Source: Caviibacter sp963550915 (GTDB lineage: Bacteria; Fusobacteriota; Fusobacteriia; Fusobacteriales; Leptotrichiaceae). From it: a stretch of 64,000 nucleotides of DNA. The translations under genes were made by a program, and so were the position numbers. The stretch spans positions 62,001 to 126,000 of the forward strand of contig CAUVEB010000003.1 in NCBI GenBank assembly GCA_963550915.1, given 5' to 3'. The first letter of the stretch is position 1; every line of letters starts with the position of its first letter. This document shows positions 36,684-45,735 of this stretch, piece after piece. Under the pieces are notes generated by a model. It made no database searches. It was not told where the DNA came from and saw only the letters and a list, made by a program, of their open reading frames with translations.

Positions 36684-37300
36684 AATACTTATTATTTAAC
36701 AATATAACGTTTAGATATGATAAAGAAAATATTTTAGAAAATTACACATTTAATGTTGATAAATATGAAATTTTACTAATAAAAGGAAAATCAGGTATAG
36801 GTAAATCAACTATATTAAATTTAATAACAGGCTTTGAAAAGCCTTTTAGTGGTGAGATCTTGCTTGATGGTGTAGATATAACAAATGAAAAAATTGAAAA
36901 AAGAAATATAGGTTATCTTTTTCAAGAATATGCACTATTTCCACATTTAAATGTATATCAAAATATATCATACGGTATATCACATCTAAATAAGAAGGAA
37001 ATAGAAAAAAGAGTTTCTGAACTGCTTGATATAGTCCAAATGAAAGGCTTTGAAAAAAGATATCCAAACGATTTATCAGGTGGTGAAAAACAAAGAATAG
37101 CACTTGCAAGATCACTTGCAAACAGACCAAAACTACTTCTTTTAGATGAACCTTTTTCATCACTTAATGAAGAGTTAAAAGATAAACTTAGAATTGATTT
37201 AAGAAATATATTAAAAAGTCAAAAAATAACAGCTATTATAGTAAGTCATGATAGTGATGATAAAGTGATTGCAGATAGAGTTATTGAGATAAAAAAATAA
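36680..37300 (+). CDS. Ferric-iron ABC transporter, ATPase (short)
   Basis: 206 residues: Walker A GKSGIGKST, Q-loop FQEYALF, signature LSGGEKQR, Walker B LLLLDEPF and the switch His in VSHD. It ends just after the switch, so the C-terminal TOBE-like regulatory domain of FbpC-type ATPases (about 350 residues) is absent. ATG overlaps the permease stop (ATGA), so the three import genes form one operon ended by a terminator. Confidence 0.9.
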   Translation: MKYLLFNNITFRYDKENILENYTFNVDKYEILLIKGKSGIGKSTILNLITGFEKPFSGEILLDGVDITNEKIEKRNIGYLFQEYALFPHLNVYQNISYGISHLNKKEIEKRVSELLDIVQMKGFEKRYPNDLSGGEKQRIALARSLANRPKLLLLDEPFSSLNEELKDKLRIDLRNILKSQKITAIIVSHDSDDKVIADRVIEIKK

Positions 37301-37326
37301 TGGGCTAATAGCCCATTTATTTTATA
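37300..37326 (+). terminator. Terminator after the iron ABC operon
   Basis: ATGGGCT / AGCCCAT with loop AAT and a T-rich tail; it may also stop the convergent hup transcript. Confidence 0.8.
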
Positions 37327-37328
37327 TC

Positions 37329-37610
37329 TTATTTAGCGTTTGCAACAGCGTCAGCTAATTTTTTACCAACTTTGAATTTAACAACTTTTTTAGCAGGTAT
37401 TTTGATTTCAGTACCATCTTTAGGGTTTCTACCTATTCTAGCTTCTTTTACTTTAGTTGAGAATGATCCCCAACCAACGAATTGAACATCTTTATTTTCT
37501 AATAAGCTTTCTTCTATTAAGTTTAAGAAGTTGCTTAATAATTCTTCAGATCTTTTTTTGTTTTCTCCTGTTCTAGCTGCGAAAGCTTCAACAAATTCTT
37601 TTTTTGACAT
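37329..37610 (-). CDS. hup: HU-family DNA-binding protein
   Basis: 93-residue nucleoid protein: MSKKEFVEAFAARTG start, VGWGSFSTKVKEARIGRNPKDG with the intercalating proline in the RNP arm, and a C-terminal basic helix. It dimerises and bends DNA. AGGAGG lies 7 bases before the ATG. It is the last gene of tpiA-secG-hup, all with short gaps. Confidence 0.95.
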   Translation of the reverse strand: MSKKEFVEAFAARTGENKKRSEELLSNFLNLIEESLLENKDVQFVGWGSFSTKVKEARIGRNPKDGTEIKIPAKKVVKFKVGKKLADAVANAK

Positions 37611-37636
37611 TTTTTTCCTCCTATATATTTAATAAT

Positions 37637-37837
37637 TTATCTGATAACATTGTAAACTATAGCTGATAATAAGAATAGAACAGCTACATATTCAGTGAAT
37701 TTTTCAATTCCATCTTTTTCTTGATCAAGAATACTTTCAGTTTTAGCTACAGTATGACTTTTATCTGGTTGAAGTAAAATAACAACAACAAGTATTACTG
37801 ATAGTAAAACCATAAGTGATACTAATAAACCTTTCAT
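37637..37837 (-). CDS. secG: Preprotein translocase subunit SecG
   Basis: 66 residues with two hydrophobic helices (about 4-23 and 47-64) around a polar loop; LQPDKSH after the first helix and the FTEYVAVLFLL segment match fusobacterial-type SecG. The gene beside tpiA is the usual secG position. AGGAGG is close to the ATG, 2 bases after the tpiA stop. Confidence 0.85.
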   Translation of the reverse strand: MKGLLVSLMVLLSVILVVVILLQPDKSHTVAKTESILDQEKDGIEKFTEYVAVLFLLSAIVYNVIR

Positions 37838-37839
37838 AA

Positions 37840-38601
37840 TTAATCCTCCTGAATTCCAGCACGAATTAATTTTTCAAATGATTTAGGTTCAAGACTTGCT
37901 CCACCTATTAGACCACCGTCAATATCTTCTTGGTTTAATAAATCAACTACATTTTCTGGTTTCATAGAACCACCATATTGTATAGTTATTTCATTTGCTA
38001 CTTCTTTTGAGTATAAAGAAGTTAATAATTCTCTTATAAATTTATGCACTTCTTGTGCCATTTCAGGTGTTGCAGTTTTACCAGTTCCTATAGCCCATAC
38101 AGGTTCATATGCTATAACTACATTTTTAACTTCATCAATACTTACGTTTTCAAGTCCACCTAAAAGTTGTGTTTTTATAACTTCATTAGTTATATTGCTT
38201 TCTCTTTCTTCAAGTTTTTCACCAATACATAAAATTGGTTTTAAACCATGTTCTAGAGCAGATTTAACTTTTGAATTTATGAACTTATCACATTCTTTAT
38301 AATATTCTCTTCTTTCAGAGTGACCTAATATAACATATTCAACTCCTAAGTCTTTAAGCATTAAAGCTGATATTTCACCAGTATAAGCTCCAGATTCATT
38401 AGGATTCATATTTTGTGCTGCTATGCTGATTATACTATTTTTAGTACATTCAACTGCTGTTTGAAGTGATGTAAAAGGAACACCAATTACAACGTTTGCT
38501 TTAACATTAGCAACTAAAGGTAATAGTTCACTAAAAAATTCCTTTGTTTGTGAACAAGTTTTGTTCATTTTCCAGTTTCCTGCTATAATAATTTTTCTCA
38601 T
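37840..38601 (-). CDS. tpiA: Triose-phosphate isomerase
   Basis: 253 residues catalysing dihydroxyacetone phosphate to glyceraldehyde 3-phosphate. GNWKMNKT near the N-terminus (catalytic Lys), GHSERREY (His), AYEPVWAIGTG (catalytic Glu) and GGASL at the phosphate site are present. Of two tandem ATGs the second, at 38601, is 7 bases from GGAGG and is preferred. It begins the operon with secG and hup and complements gap-pgk, which lie 12 kb away. Confidence 0.96.
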   Translation of the reverse strand: MRKIIIAGNWKMNKTCSQTKEFFSELLPLVANVKANVVIGVPFTSLQTAVECTKNSIISIAAQNMNPNESGAYTGEISALMLKDLGVEYVILGHSERREYYKECDKFINSKVKSALEHGLKPILCIGEKLEERESNITNEVIKTQLLGGLENVSIDEVKNVVIAYEPVWAIGTGKTATPEMAQEVHKFIRELLTSLYSKEVANEITIQYGGSMKPENVVDLLNQEDIDGGLIGGASLEPKSFEKLIRAGIQED

Positions 38602-38641
38602 CATTTTCCTCCATTAAAATAGCTTACATTTTACATATTGA

Positions 38642-38670
38642 ATACTAACACAAAAACTTAACAATTGCAA
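38642..38670 (-). promoter_or_regulatory. tpiA promoter
   Basis: On the minus strand TTGCAA, 17-base spacer, TAGTAT preceded by TGT (extended -10), about 40 bases before the start codon. Confidence 0.55.
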
Positions 38671-38685
38671 ACACTTTTAGCTATT

Positions 38686-39483
38686 TTATATATATTTTTT
38701 TATAATATCTTCAAGTATGTGACTATCGTGATGAACTGAGACATATTTACATATATCTTTAATATCACTAGGTGAATTATCTGCTGCGACACTAAGACCT
38801 GCAATTTTTAACATATCAACATCATTATATGAATCACCACAAGCTATAACTTCATCTTTTTTAATATTTAATAAATTACATAAATGTTCTAAAGTTTGTC
38901 CCTTATTTACATTTATGTTTGCTACTTCAAGAAAATGAGGGTTTGAAATTGCAATAAAATACTTATCTCCCAATTTTTTCTTTGTAGTTTCATATAATTC
39001 TTTTATTTTACTAGGTTTTGCTACTAGCATACATTTCATAGTTTTTGTAAAATCAAGTTCTTTTATATCTTCTATTTCCTTAACTTCTAAACCTGTAACT
39101 TTAGCCTCTATATCAACATATTCTGTATGTTTACTACAGTAAATTATATCATCAACATATGTTACTATAGATACATCATACTTATTAGCTATATCCCACC
39201 ATAATCTAATATCTTCTTCATTAAGACCTAGTGAAAATATATTCTTATTATCAGAGCAACGAGTAATTGCAGCACCATTATATGAAATTAGATAACCATT
39301 TAATTTATCTAATTTTAATTGTGATACAAAGGGTATCATTGCAGGAGTAGGTCTACCACTTGCTAGTACAAAAACAACCCCTTTTTCTTGTGCATTAATA
39401 ATGGCATCCTCATTTTGTTTTGATATATGACTATTTGAATTTAGTAGAGTTCCGTCCATATCTGTTGCTATTAATTTATACAT
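38686..39483 (-). CDS. Cof-type HAD phosphatase
   Basis: 265 residues with DMDGTLLNS (nucleophile Asp) at the N-terminus, SGRP (motif II) and ACGDSYNDVDML (motif IV) at the C-terminus; a large C2-type cap lies between. Members hydrolyse sugar phosphates or nucleotides broadly, so the substrate is open. GAGG in the upstream gene's end selects ATG at 39483, which overlaps the CNNM gene by 8 bases. Confidence 0.9.
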   Translation of the reverse strand: MYKLIATDMDGTLLNSNSHISKQNEDAIINAQEKGVVFVLASGRPTPAMIPFVSQLKLDKLNGYLISYNGAAITRCSDNKNIFSLGLNEEDIRLWWDIANKYDVSIVTYVDDIIYCSKHTEYVDIEAKVTGLEVKEIEDIKELDFTKTMKCMLVAKPSKIKELYETTKKKLGDKYFIAISNPHFLEVANINVNKGQTLEHLCNLLNIKKDEVIACGDSYNDVDMLKIAGLSVAADNSPSDIKDICKYVSVHHDSHILEDIIKKYI

Positions 39484-40762
39484 TAGTAACCTCATTTCTA
39501 GTAATTATAACTTTTTGTATTTGCTTATTCTTTACCTTTTGTATTTTAAAACAAGTATCATCAATTATTATATCTGATATTTTTTGGTTATCTGTTGGTA
39601 TATAACCTAATTTTTCTATTAATAAACCTCCAACAGTATCATAGTATTCAGAATCAAAATTTGTTTTGAAAAAATCATTTAAATCGTTAATTGATAGCTG
39701 AGCATTTACTAGATATTTATTTTTACCTATTTCTGATATATCATGAATTTCTTTGTCGTATTCATCGGTAATTTCTCCTACCACTTCTTCTAATAGATCT
39801 TCTAGTGTAACTATACCAGAAACTCCGCCATATTCATCAATTAATATTGCAAGATGTCTATTACCGTTTTTCATTTCAATGAATAATGAGCTTATTTTTT
39901 TTGTATCAGGTACAAAATATGCTTCTTTCATAATAGTGTCAACTTTTTCTGTACAATCTCTTTGTATTTTTATTAAATCTTTAGTATGTAATATACCAAC
40001 AACATTATCAAGAGTATTTTCATAAATTGGTATTCTTGAATATCTTGTTATATTATCAATATTAAATAGGTCTTTTATTAAAGTATCTTTAGATATTGCA
40101 AATATACTTGGTCTTGGTATCATTATTTCTCTTGCAAGAGTTTCATCAAATTCAATAATGTTTTCCATCATCTCTTTTTCTGTTTTTTCAAGACTTACAT
40201 TATCTATAAGTGCAATCATTTCTTCTTTTGATATATCTTTATCATCTTTAATTTTATTAAATCCAAATATGTATACAATAAAATTAGTTGACATAGATAA
40301 GATGAAAATTATGGGTGTAAATATTACAGATATAAATGATATTATTGTTGCAACTTTTAGTGATATTTTAAATGAATTTTGAAGTCCTATTTTTTTAGGT
40401 ACTAATTCACCAAATATTAAAGTTATGTATGATAAAAATATTGTAATAATAAACACTGATAATTGTCTTGTGTAAGGAATATTTAATTTTTCTAGTAAGA
40501 AAAATAGTTTATCTGATAAGCTTACAGCAGCACTTGCAGATGCTAAAAATCCTGCTAAAGTTATTGCGACTTGTATAGTTGATAACATTTTACTAGGCAT
40601 ATCAATTAACTTTTGAAGTCTTATTGCCCTTATATCATTATTTTCAACTAAAACTTTAATCTTATTTTTATTTACAGATACAATAGCAATCTCAGCACAA
40701 GAAAAAAATCCGTTAATTGCAATCAATATTAATATAAACAATATCTGTGGTAAAATATCCAA
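39476..40762 (-). CDS. CNNM/CorC-family (HlyC) transporter
   Basis: 428 residues: CNNM membrane domain (about 1-180, with NGFFSCAEIAIVS), paired CBS domains (about 200-330; REIMIPRPSIF, GILHTKDL, LAILIDEYGGVSGIVTLEDLLEE) and a CorC/HlyC C-terminal domain. This family moves or governs Mg2+ and Co2+ across the inner membrane. GGAGGAATTAA precedes the ATG. It forms a two-gene unit with the HAD gene. Confidence 0.9.
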   Translation of the reverse strand: MDILPQILFILILIAINGFFSCAEIAIVSVNKNKIKVLVENNDIRAIRLQKLIDMPSKMLSTIQVAITLAGFLASASAAVSLSDKLFFLLEKLNIPYTRQLSVFIITIFLSYITLIFGELVPKKIGLQNSFKISLKVATIISFISVIFTPIIFILSMSTNFIVYIFGFNKIKDDKDISKEEMIALIDNVSLEKTEKEMMENIIEFDETLAREIMIPRPSIFAISKDTLIKDLFNIDNITRYSRIPIYENTLDNVVGILHTKDLIKIQRDCTEKVDTIMKEAYFVPDTKKISSLFIEMKNGNRHLAILIDEYGGVSGIVTLEDLLEEVVGEITDEYDKEIHDISEIGKNKYLVNAQLSINDLNDFFKTNFDSEYYDTVGGLLIEKLGYIPTDNQKISDIIIDDTCFKIQKVKNKQIQKVIITRNEVTNV

Positions 40763-40854
40763 TTTAATTCCTCCGTATTTTTAAATTTATATTATTCTAT
40801 CATATTTTAAGAAAGTATACTATAAAAACATTGCTAAATCAAAGCTAAAAACAT

Positions 40855-40883
40855 TTGATTATAAAAAAATCATATGGTATAAT
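40855..40883 (+). promoter_or_regulatory. mreC promoter
   Basis: TTGATT, 17-base spacer, TATAAT with TGG before it (extended -10). Confidence 0.75.
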
Positions 40884-40929
40884 CATTTAATAAAGACTTT
40901 AAATTTTAATGTATATGAAAGTGAAAAAA

Positions 40930-41748
40930 ATGAATAGACTAAAAAAAAGAAAAAGGATAATTAAAATTTTAAAATGGCTTTTTATATTATTTATTTTATT
41001 TGTTGTAAGAAAGCCTATTTTTAAAGGAATTTCATATGTTAGAGCAGGCTTTGATAATTTAAACTACAAAATGGTTAGTTATAAGGCGAATATGTATAAT
41101 TCACTTACTAATTTTAATGATAAAGTAAATATAGTATCAAAAGTTGATGAATATAATAAGAAAAATATGGAATTAATTAATATCATAAATGAGCAAAAGC
41201 TAGAATTATCTAAACTTGAAACTTTACAAATTGAAAATGAGAATTTTAGAAGAGTTCTTAATCTTAAAAATAAGAGCAAGTTTGAAACTATAGTTGCAGA
41301 AGTAAAGCTAGTTGAAGACTTAAATAATGGTATAATATATTTATCAAAAGGAGAAAAAGACGGAGTAAAGATAAACCAAGCAGTTACATATTATGGTTCT
41401 CTTATAGGTCTAGTTTCAAAAGTAAGTAATGATTACTCAGAAGTAAGACTAATAACAAATAAGGATTCTAAGATAAGTGTTATACTAAATGGAACAGATT
41501 TAGCAGTTATTAGAGGAAATGGTAATGGTACTTTTTCTGTAAAAAACTATAATAACGATATAGTAAATAATGATAATTTAATTTTTGATATTAAAACCTC
41601 TGGTATAAGTGACATTTTATCAAAAGATATAAGTGTGGGGACTTTTAGATCTGTAGACAAAAGTTACTTTTTTAAGACAAGAGAATTGATATTTAAACCT
41701 ACATATAATATAAATAAAATAAGGGTAGTTTTATTAATCAAAAAATAA
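40930..41748 (+). CDS. mreC: Rod-shape-determining protein MreC
   Basis: About 272 residues: basic start, one membrane helix (ILKWLFILFILFVV), a coiled coil around residues 60-105 (KNMELINIINEQKLELSKLETLQIENENFRR in its usual place) and the two beta domains with GSLIGLVSKVSNDYSEVRLITNKDSKISV-type sequence. It links MreB to the elongasome. No strong ribosome site is seen; in-frame ATGs at 40909, 40915 and 40930 are all possible and I took the one after GAAAGTGAA. mreB and mreD are not in view. Confidence 0.88.
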   Translation: MNRLKKRKRIIKILKWLFILFILFVVRKPIFKGISYVRAGFDNLNYKMVSYKANMYNSLTNFNDKVNIVSKVDEYNKKNMELINIINEQKLELSKLETLQIENENFRRVLNLKNKSKFETIVAEVKLVEDLNNGIIYLSKGEKDGVKINQAVTYYGSLIGLVSKVSNDYSEVRLITNKDSKISVILNGTDLAVIRGNGNGTFSVKNYNNDIVNNDNLIFDIKTSGISDILSKDISVGTFRSVDKSYFFKTRELIFKPTYNINKIRVVLLIKK

Positions 41749-41761
41749 TTAAGGAAATAAT

Positions 41762-42244
41762 ATGAAGAAAATTTTATGCTTAATATTTTTACAGCTTAAT
41801 ATTTTTGCAATAGGCTTTGTTGATAAAAATTTTGTTGCAAATATAACAGAAATATCTAAAAATAAGACAAAAGAATATAATATAAATTATACAAAAGACA
41901 AAATAGTACTTGAAGTATTAAAACCAGAGTTAAATAAAGGTGAAATATATACTTATACAAATGACAAAAAGTATATATATTATAGCTCTCTTAATCAAAC
42001 GGTAGAGCAAAGCTTATCAGCCGTTGAGGGAGATTTAGTTTTAATACTAAAGGAAATGCAAAAAATAAAAGAAAATAAAGATGTAGTAATAGCTAATAAA
42101 AAATATATAATTTCAAATAATAAGATTATGAAAATAGTAGGAGACGGTTTTGTAGTTAGATTTTACTATAATAAAAATAATATGCCTACAACAATAAGAT
42201 TTATTAGTGAAAATGGAAATGTTGAATATATATGGAAATATTAA
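41762..42244 (+). CDS. Exported protein, possibly LolA-like
   Basis: 160 residues with a signal peptide (MKKILCLIFLQLNIFA). The remainder is beta-strand-like with patterns such as IVLEVLKPELNKGEIYTY and YYNKNNMPTTIRFI, reminiscent of lipoprotein-carrier or outer-membrane lipoprotein-sorting folds, but the match is weak and I do not assign a function. AAGGAAATA precedes the ATG. It overlaps recO by 13 bases. Confidence 0.65.
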   Translation: MKKILCLIFLQLNIFAIGFVDKNFVANITEISKNKTKEYNINYTKDKIVLEVLKPELNKGEIYTYTNDKKYIYYSSLNQTVEQSLSAVEGDLVLILKEMQKIKENKDVVIANKKYIISNNKIMKIVGDGFVVRFYYNKNNMPTTIRFISENGNVEYIWKY

Positions 42245-42867
42245 AAGATGAAGCTATTATACTAAAAAAAATGAATGTTAATGAAACAAATGTAGTTATA
42301 ACTATGCTTACAAAAATGTATGGAAAGATAAATGCAATAGTATATGGAGTTAGGTCATCGAATAAAAGAGAAAAGATAAGCCTAAATCCTACAAGTATTA
42401 TAGACATTGAAGTTAACAAAAAAAATAATGATTATGTATTAAAAGATTATGTTATGAAAAAAGCATATCTAAGCATATATAAAAACATAGAAAAGTTAGA
42501 ACTTAGTCTTTATGTAGTTTATGTATTAAATAAAATAATAGAATATAATATTGAAGAAGAAAAAATATATAGTAAATCTGTAGAGATACTTGAATACATT
42601 GATAAACTCAACGTTGAAGAAGTACAAAAAGAAAATTTCATTTCATACATGATAGTAATATTTTTAAGAAGAATGATGATTGAACTTGGAATTTTTGATA
42701 AAAAACAATTAGAAGATAAGGATTTTGTACTTTTTAATAGCAAGTATATTAGAGATAAGAATATAAAGATAATGGATTTTTATCCACTTGTAAAAAAATA
42801 TGAAATGTATATTAATGAATACTTAAGTATAGATATTGATTATAATCAAATATTAGTTAGGAGATAA
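42232..42867 (+). CDS. recO: DNA repair protein RecO
   Basis: 211 residues. The N-terminal OB fold reads DEAIILKKMNVNETNVVITMLTKMYGKINAIVYGVR over its first 40 residues, the RecO pattern (AIVLxxxxxxExdxivxlfTxxxGkixxvaKGaR), followed by a helical bundle. The CxxC zinc site of many RecO proteins is not seen. RecO anneals DNA and helps RecR load RecA. The ATG lies in the end of the preceding gene. Confidence 0.85.
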   Translation: MEILKDEAIILKKMNVNETNVVITMLTKMYGKINAIVYGVRSSNKREKISLNPTSIIDIEVNKKNNDYVLKDYVMKKAYLSIYKNIEKLELSLYVVYVLNKIIEYNIEEEKIYSKSVEILEYIDKLNVEEVQKENFISYMIVIFLRRMMIELGIFDKKQLEDKDFVLFNSKYIRDKNIKIMDFYPLVKKYEMYINEYLSIDIDYNQILVRR

Positions 42868-42869
42868 AA

Positions 42870-43328
42870 ATGAAAAAAGTTGCCTCATATTTAAAATTAG
42901 AAGCTGTTGAATTAAATTTAGAATCAACTGATAAAAAAGGAGTATTAAAAGAACTATTTTCAAAGTTAAGTGTAGTACCTGAAGTAAAAGATGAAGAGTT
43001 ATGTTTTAATGACCTAATAGAAAGAGAAAAATTAGGAAGTACAGGAATAGGAAAAGGTGTTGCAGTACCACACGCTAAAACAAAAGCAGTTAGTGATTTA
43101 GTAATGACTATTGGAATATCAAAAAATCCTATACAATATGATTCAATTGATGGTGAAGATGTTAGAATATTTTTCATGTTCTTATCACCAGTAGAATTAT
43201 CTCAAGAATACTTAATAATACTTGCAAGAATATCAAGATTTATAAGAGATGATAGATTTAGAACAGAATTAATAAATGCAAAAACAGCACAAGAAGTATA
43301 TGAAATAATTGAAGCAAAGGAACTATAA
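42870..43328 (+). CDS. PTS EIIA domain protein (PtsN/FruA type)
   Basis: 152-residue stand-alone EIIA. LIEREKLGSTGIGKGVAVPHAK holds the phosphorylated His in the VAVPHAK tail, and LARISRFIRDDRF matches the C-terminal helices. With no IIB/IIC nearby it may be a regulatory phosphocarrier of the EIIA-Ntr kind. It follows recO by 2 bases, with AGGAGA before the ATG. Confidence 0.85.
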   Translation: MKKVASYLKLEAVELNLESTDKKGVLKELFSKLSVVPEVKDEELCFNDLIEREKLGSTGIGKGVAVPHAKTKAVSDLVMTIGISKNPIQYDSIDGEDVRIFFMFLSPVELSQEYLIILARISRFIRDDRFRTELINAKTAQEVYEIIEAKEL

Positions 43329-43330
43329 TT

Positions 43331-43783
43331 ATGAAATGTGTTTTTTGTAAAAGTGAAGATACAGCTGTATTTGATTCAAGACTAACAGATAATAATGTTG
43401 TTAAAAGAAGAAGACACTGTAAAATATGCAACAAAAGATTTAACACATATGAAAAAGTTGAACTTCCACCAATAACAGTTATTAAAAAAGATAAAAATGA
43501 AGTACCTTTTGATAGAAATAAGGTTTTTAGAGCTATTGCAAAATCACTTGTAAAAAGACAATGTAGCCCTGATATGATAGAGCATATTATAGATGAAATA
43601 GAAAATGAAATAAGAGAAAAACATAATAGGGTTATAAGCTCAACTCAAATAGGTGAAATAATATTAGAAAAATTACTAGAAATAGATGAAGTTGCTTATG
43701 TAAGATTTGCTTCAGTCTATAATAAATTTGATAATTTAGATAGCTTTATAGAAATAATTAATCACATAAAAAAGAATAAATGA
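43331..43783 (+). CDS. nrdR: Transcriptional repressor NrdR
   Basis: 150 residues: zinc ribbon with C3, C6, C31 and C34 (MKCVFC...HCKICNKRFNTYE), then the ATP-cone (KDKNEVPFDRNKVFRAI and the EVAYVRFASVY segment). It senses ATP/dATP and represses ribonucleotide-reductase genes by binding NrdR boxes; no box pair was noticed in this window. Two bases separate it from the EIIA gene. Confidence 0.96.
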   Translation: MKCVFCKSEDTAVFDSRLTDNNVVKRRRHCKICNKRFNTYEKVELPPITVIKKDKNEVPFDRNKVFRAIAKSLVKRQCSPDMIEHIIDEIENEIREKHNRVISSTQIGEIILEKLLEIDEVAYVRFASVYNKFDNLDSFIEIINHIKKNK

Positions 43784-43790
43784 GGATAGT

Positions 43791-44087
43791 ATGAAAAAAA
43801 TATTTAAAATTCCTTTATTACTCTTCTTTGTTTTCGTTATAATCTTAATTGTTATCCCAATTTTTAAAGTACGTAAACAAACAAAAATAGAAAAAATAAA
43901 GCAAATGGAATTATATCAGCTTATAGAAAAAGAAAAACAAAAAAAAGCAAAATTAGAAGAAGATATTAAGTCAGCTAATAGTCATGAGAATATTGAAAAA
44001 ATAGCAAGAGAGAAGCTTAATATGAAAAAAGAGGGAGAAAGAGTATACAAAATAGTTGAAGATGAAAATAAATCTGAGGGAGAGTAA
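43791..44087 (+). CDS. FtsB/DivIC-like septum protein
   Basis: 98 residues: membrane helix (about 6-25), a coiled coil (LIEKEKQKKAKLEEDI) and the family ending IEKIAREKLNMKKEGERVY. Such proteins join FtsL in the divisome. GAGGATAGT precedes the ATG. I cannot tell FtsB from DivIC. Confidence 0.82.
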   Translation: MKKIFKIPLLLFFVFVIILIVIPIFKVRKQTKIEKIKQMELYQLIEKEKQKKAKLEEDIKSANSHENIEKIAREKLNMKKEGERVYKIVEDENKSEGE

Positions 44088-44091
44088 TTAG

Positions 44092-44565
44092 TTGAATTTA
44101 GATAGATTTTTAGAAAAAGTAAATAAAGAACAAATTGATATAAATAATGAATATAAGTTTGGTTTATCAATTAGCTACTACATAAAAACAATAACACTTG
44201 TAATATCGCTAATTGTTCTTTTATCATATAATCTAAATATGGAAAATATAAAAAGACCACTTGTAATAATATTACTTACTTTAATATTTATTTACCTTTT
44301 TTACCATATTTACACATTAATAAGTTATAAAATAATTGTTAAAGATAATGAGATAATAGCACAAAAAAATGTTAAAATTAATTTAAGAAATATAAAAAGT
44401 TTAAAATTACTACCACTTGCTAAGATTGGTGTAAGTTTAAAGAAGGATTGTCTTGAAATAATTGATAATGATGATAAAAGATATATTTTAAGGCTTGATA
44501 TACATAATCCACATATTTTTGTAGCACTTGTATCACAAATATCAAAAGTTAAAGTAGTTTTATAG
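44092..44565 (+). CDS. Membrane protein with PH-like C-terminal domain
   Basis: 157 residues. The TTG start follows GAGGGAGAG. Two hydrophobic helices (about 24-43 and 53-74) are followed by a region with bacterial PH-like strands (YKIIVKDNEIIAQ, RNIKSLKLLPLA, CLEIIDNDDKRYILRL). The function is unknown; it lies between the FtsB-like gene and the Lol-type genes with 4- and 7-base gaps, so an envelope role is likely. Confidence 0.7.
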   Translation: MNLDRFLEKVNKEQIDINNEYKFGLSISYYIKTITLVISLIVLLSYNLNMENIKRPLVIILLTLIFIYLFYHIYTLISYKIIVKDNEIIAQKNVKINLRNIKSLKLLPLAKIGVSLKKDCLEIIDNDDKRYILRLDIHNPHIFVALVSQISKVKVVL

Positions 44566-44572
44566 GAGAATT

Positions 44573-45727
44573 ATGATAGAATTATTTATAGCATATAGAC
44601 ATATAAAAGAAAGAAAATTTCAATCAATAGTTTCAATAATAGGGGTATCACTTGCCCTTATTGTTTTTTTTACATCACTTAGTATTTCAAATGGTCTTAA
44701 AAAAAATACTATTAACTCAATACTAAGTCTAAATCCACATATAACAGTTGGATTTCATACTGATGAATCAAAATATGAAAAAATAATAAGTGATATAAAA
44801 GAGATTGATAAAGAAAATATTAAAAGTGTAATAAAAAGAGTTCCACTTCGTGGCTTTGTTAAATACAAAGAACAAGTACAAACACCATATATAGTAGGTA
44901 TTGATGTTGAAAAATTAGATGTTAAAATAATAGATGAAATAAAAGAAGACATCACAGAACCATATGCTATAATAGGTGAAAAATTTGCACAAAATAATAA
45001 TATAAATATAGGCAACTACATAAATGTTATAACAATAGAGGGAAAAGAACTAAGATTAAAGATTAAAAAGATTTTTAAAACAGGATTTTTAGCATATGAC
45101 CAAAATTTAGTTATGATACCTACAAATATTAGCCAAATTTTACTTGAGAAAGGTGATGTTGTAAGCACACTTGAAATAAAGGTAAAAGATCCTAGTAATT
45201 TAAAAGTTATAGATAATATAATGAATAATGTAGTAGAAATAAGTGATAATATATATGCTTATTCTTGGGCTGATGAAAATCAAAACTTACTAAATGCTAT
45301 AGAGTTTGAGGAATTTATACTACTAGTTATACTGAGTATGCTCTTTATAATAGCAAGTTTTGGAGTTTCAGTAATACTTAATATGTCTGTTAGAGAAAAG
45401 ACTACAGATATAGGTATATTAAAAGCCTGTGGATATAGAGATAGAACTATACTTAAAATTTTTATACTTGAAGGTTTAATACTTGGTGTAACAGGAATGG
45501 CAATTTCTGCAATATCAACACCTATAGTTCTTAAAATAATAAGTGCATTATCAAGTAGTTACATTACAAAAACATACTATATTTCAAAATTACCTATTAG
45601 TATAAGTATAATAGAAATAGTTACAATATACACAATATCACTTATAGTGATTTTGTTAGCTTCGCTTATGCCTGCAATAAAAGCTTCAAAAATGGATGCA
45701 ATAAAAGCAATTAAATTTAATTTATAG
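44573..45727 (+). CDS. LolC/LolE-type ABC permease
   Basis: 384 residues with the FtsX/MacB layout: helix at about 22-40, a large periplasmic domain (about 45-245), then three C-terminal helices with NMSVREKTTDIGILKACG in the conserved coupling segment. YRHIKERKFQSIVSIIGVSLA is the LolC/E start. With the ATPase 8 bases downstream it probably extracts lipoproteins from the inner membrane toward the outer membrane; a single permease would act as homodimer. Confidence 0.87.
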   Translation: MIELFIAYRHIKERKFQSIVSIIGVSLALIVFFTSLSISNGLKKNTINSILSLNPHITVGFHTDESKYEKIISDIKEIDKENIKSVIKRVPLRGFVKYKEQVQTPYIVGIDVEKLDVKIIDEIKEDITEPYAIIGEKFAQNNNINIGNYINVITIEGKELRLKIKKIFKTGFLAYDQNLVMIPTNISQILLEKGDVVSTLEIKVKDPSNLKVIDNIMNNVVEISDNIYAYSWADENQNLLNAIEFEEFILLVILSMLFIIASFGVSVILNMSVREKTTDIGILKACGYRDRTILKIFILEGLILGVTGMAISAISTPIVLKIISALSSSYITKTYYISKLPISISIIEIVTIYTISLIVILLASLMPAIKASKMDAIKAIKFNL

Positions 45728-45735
45728 GAGCATAT

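Noticed and set aside
41327..41345. TGGTATAAT inside mreC as an internal promoter
   Set aside because: No -35 and no gene start nearby; such strings are expected by chance in this base composition.
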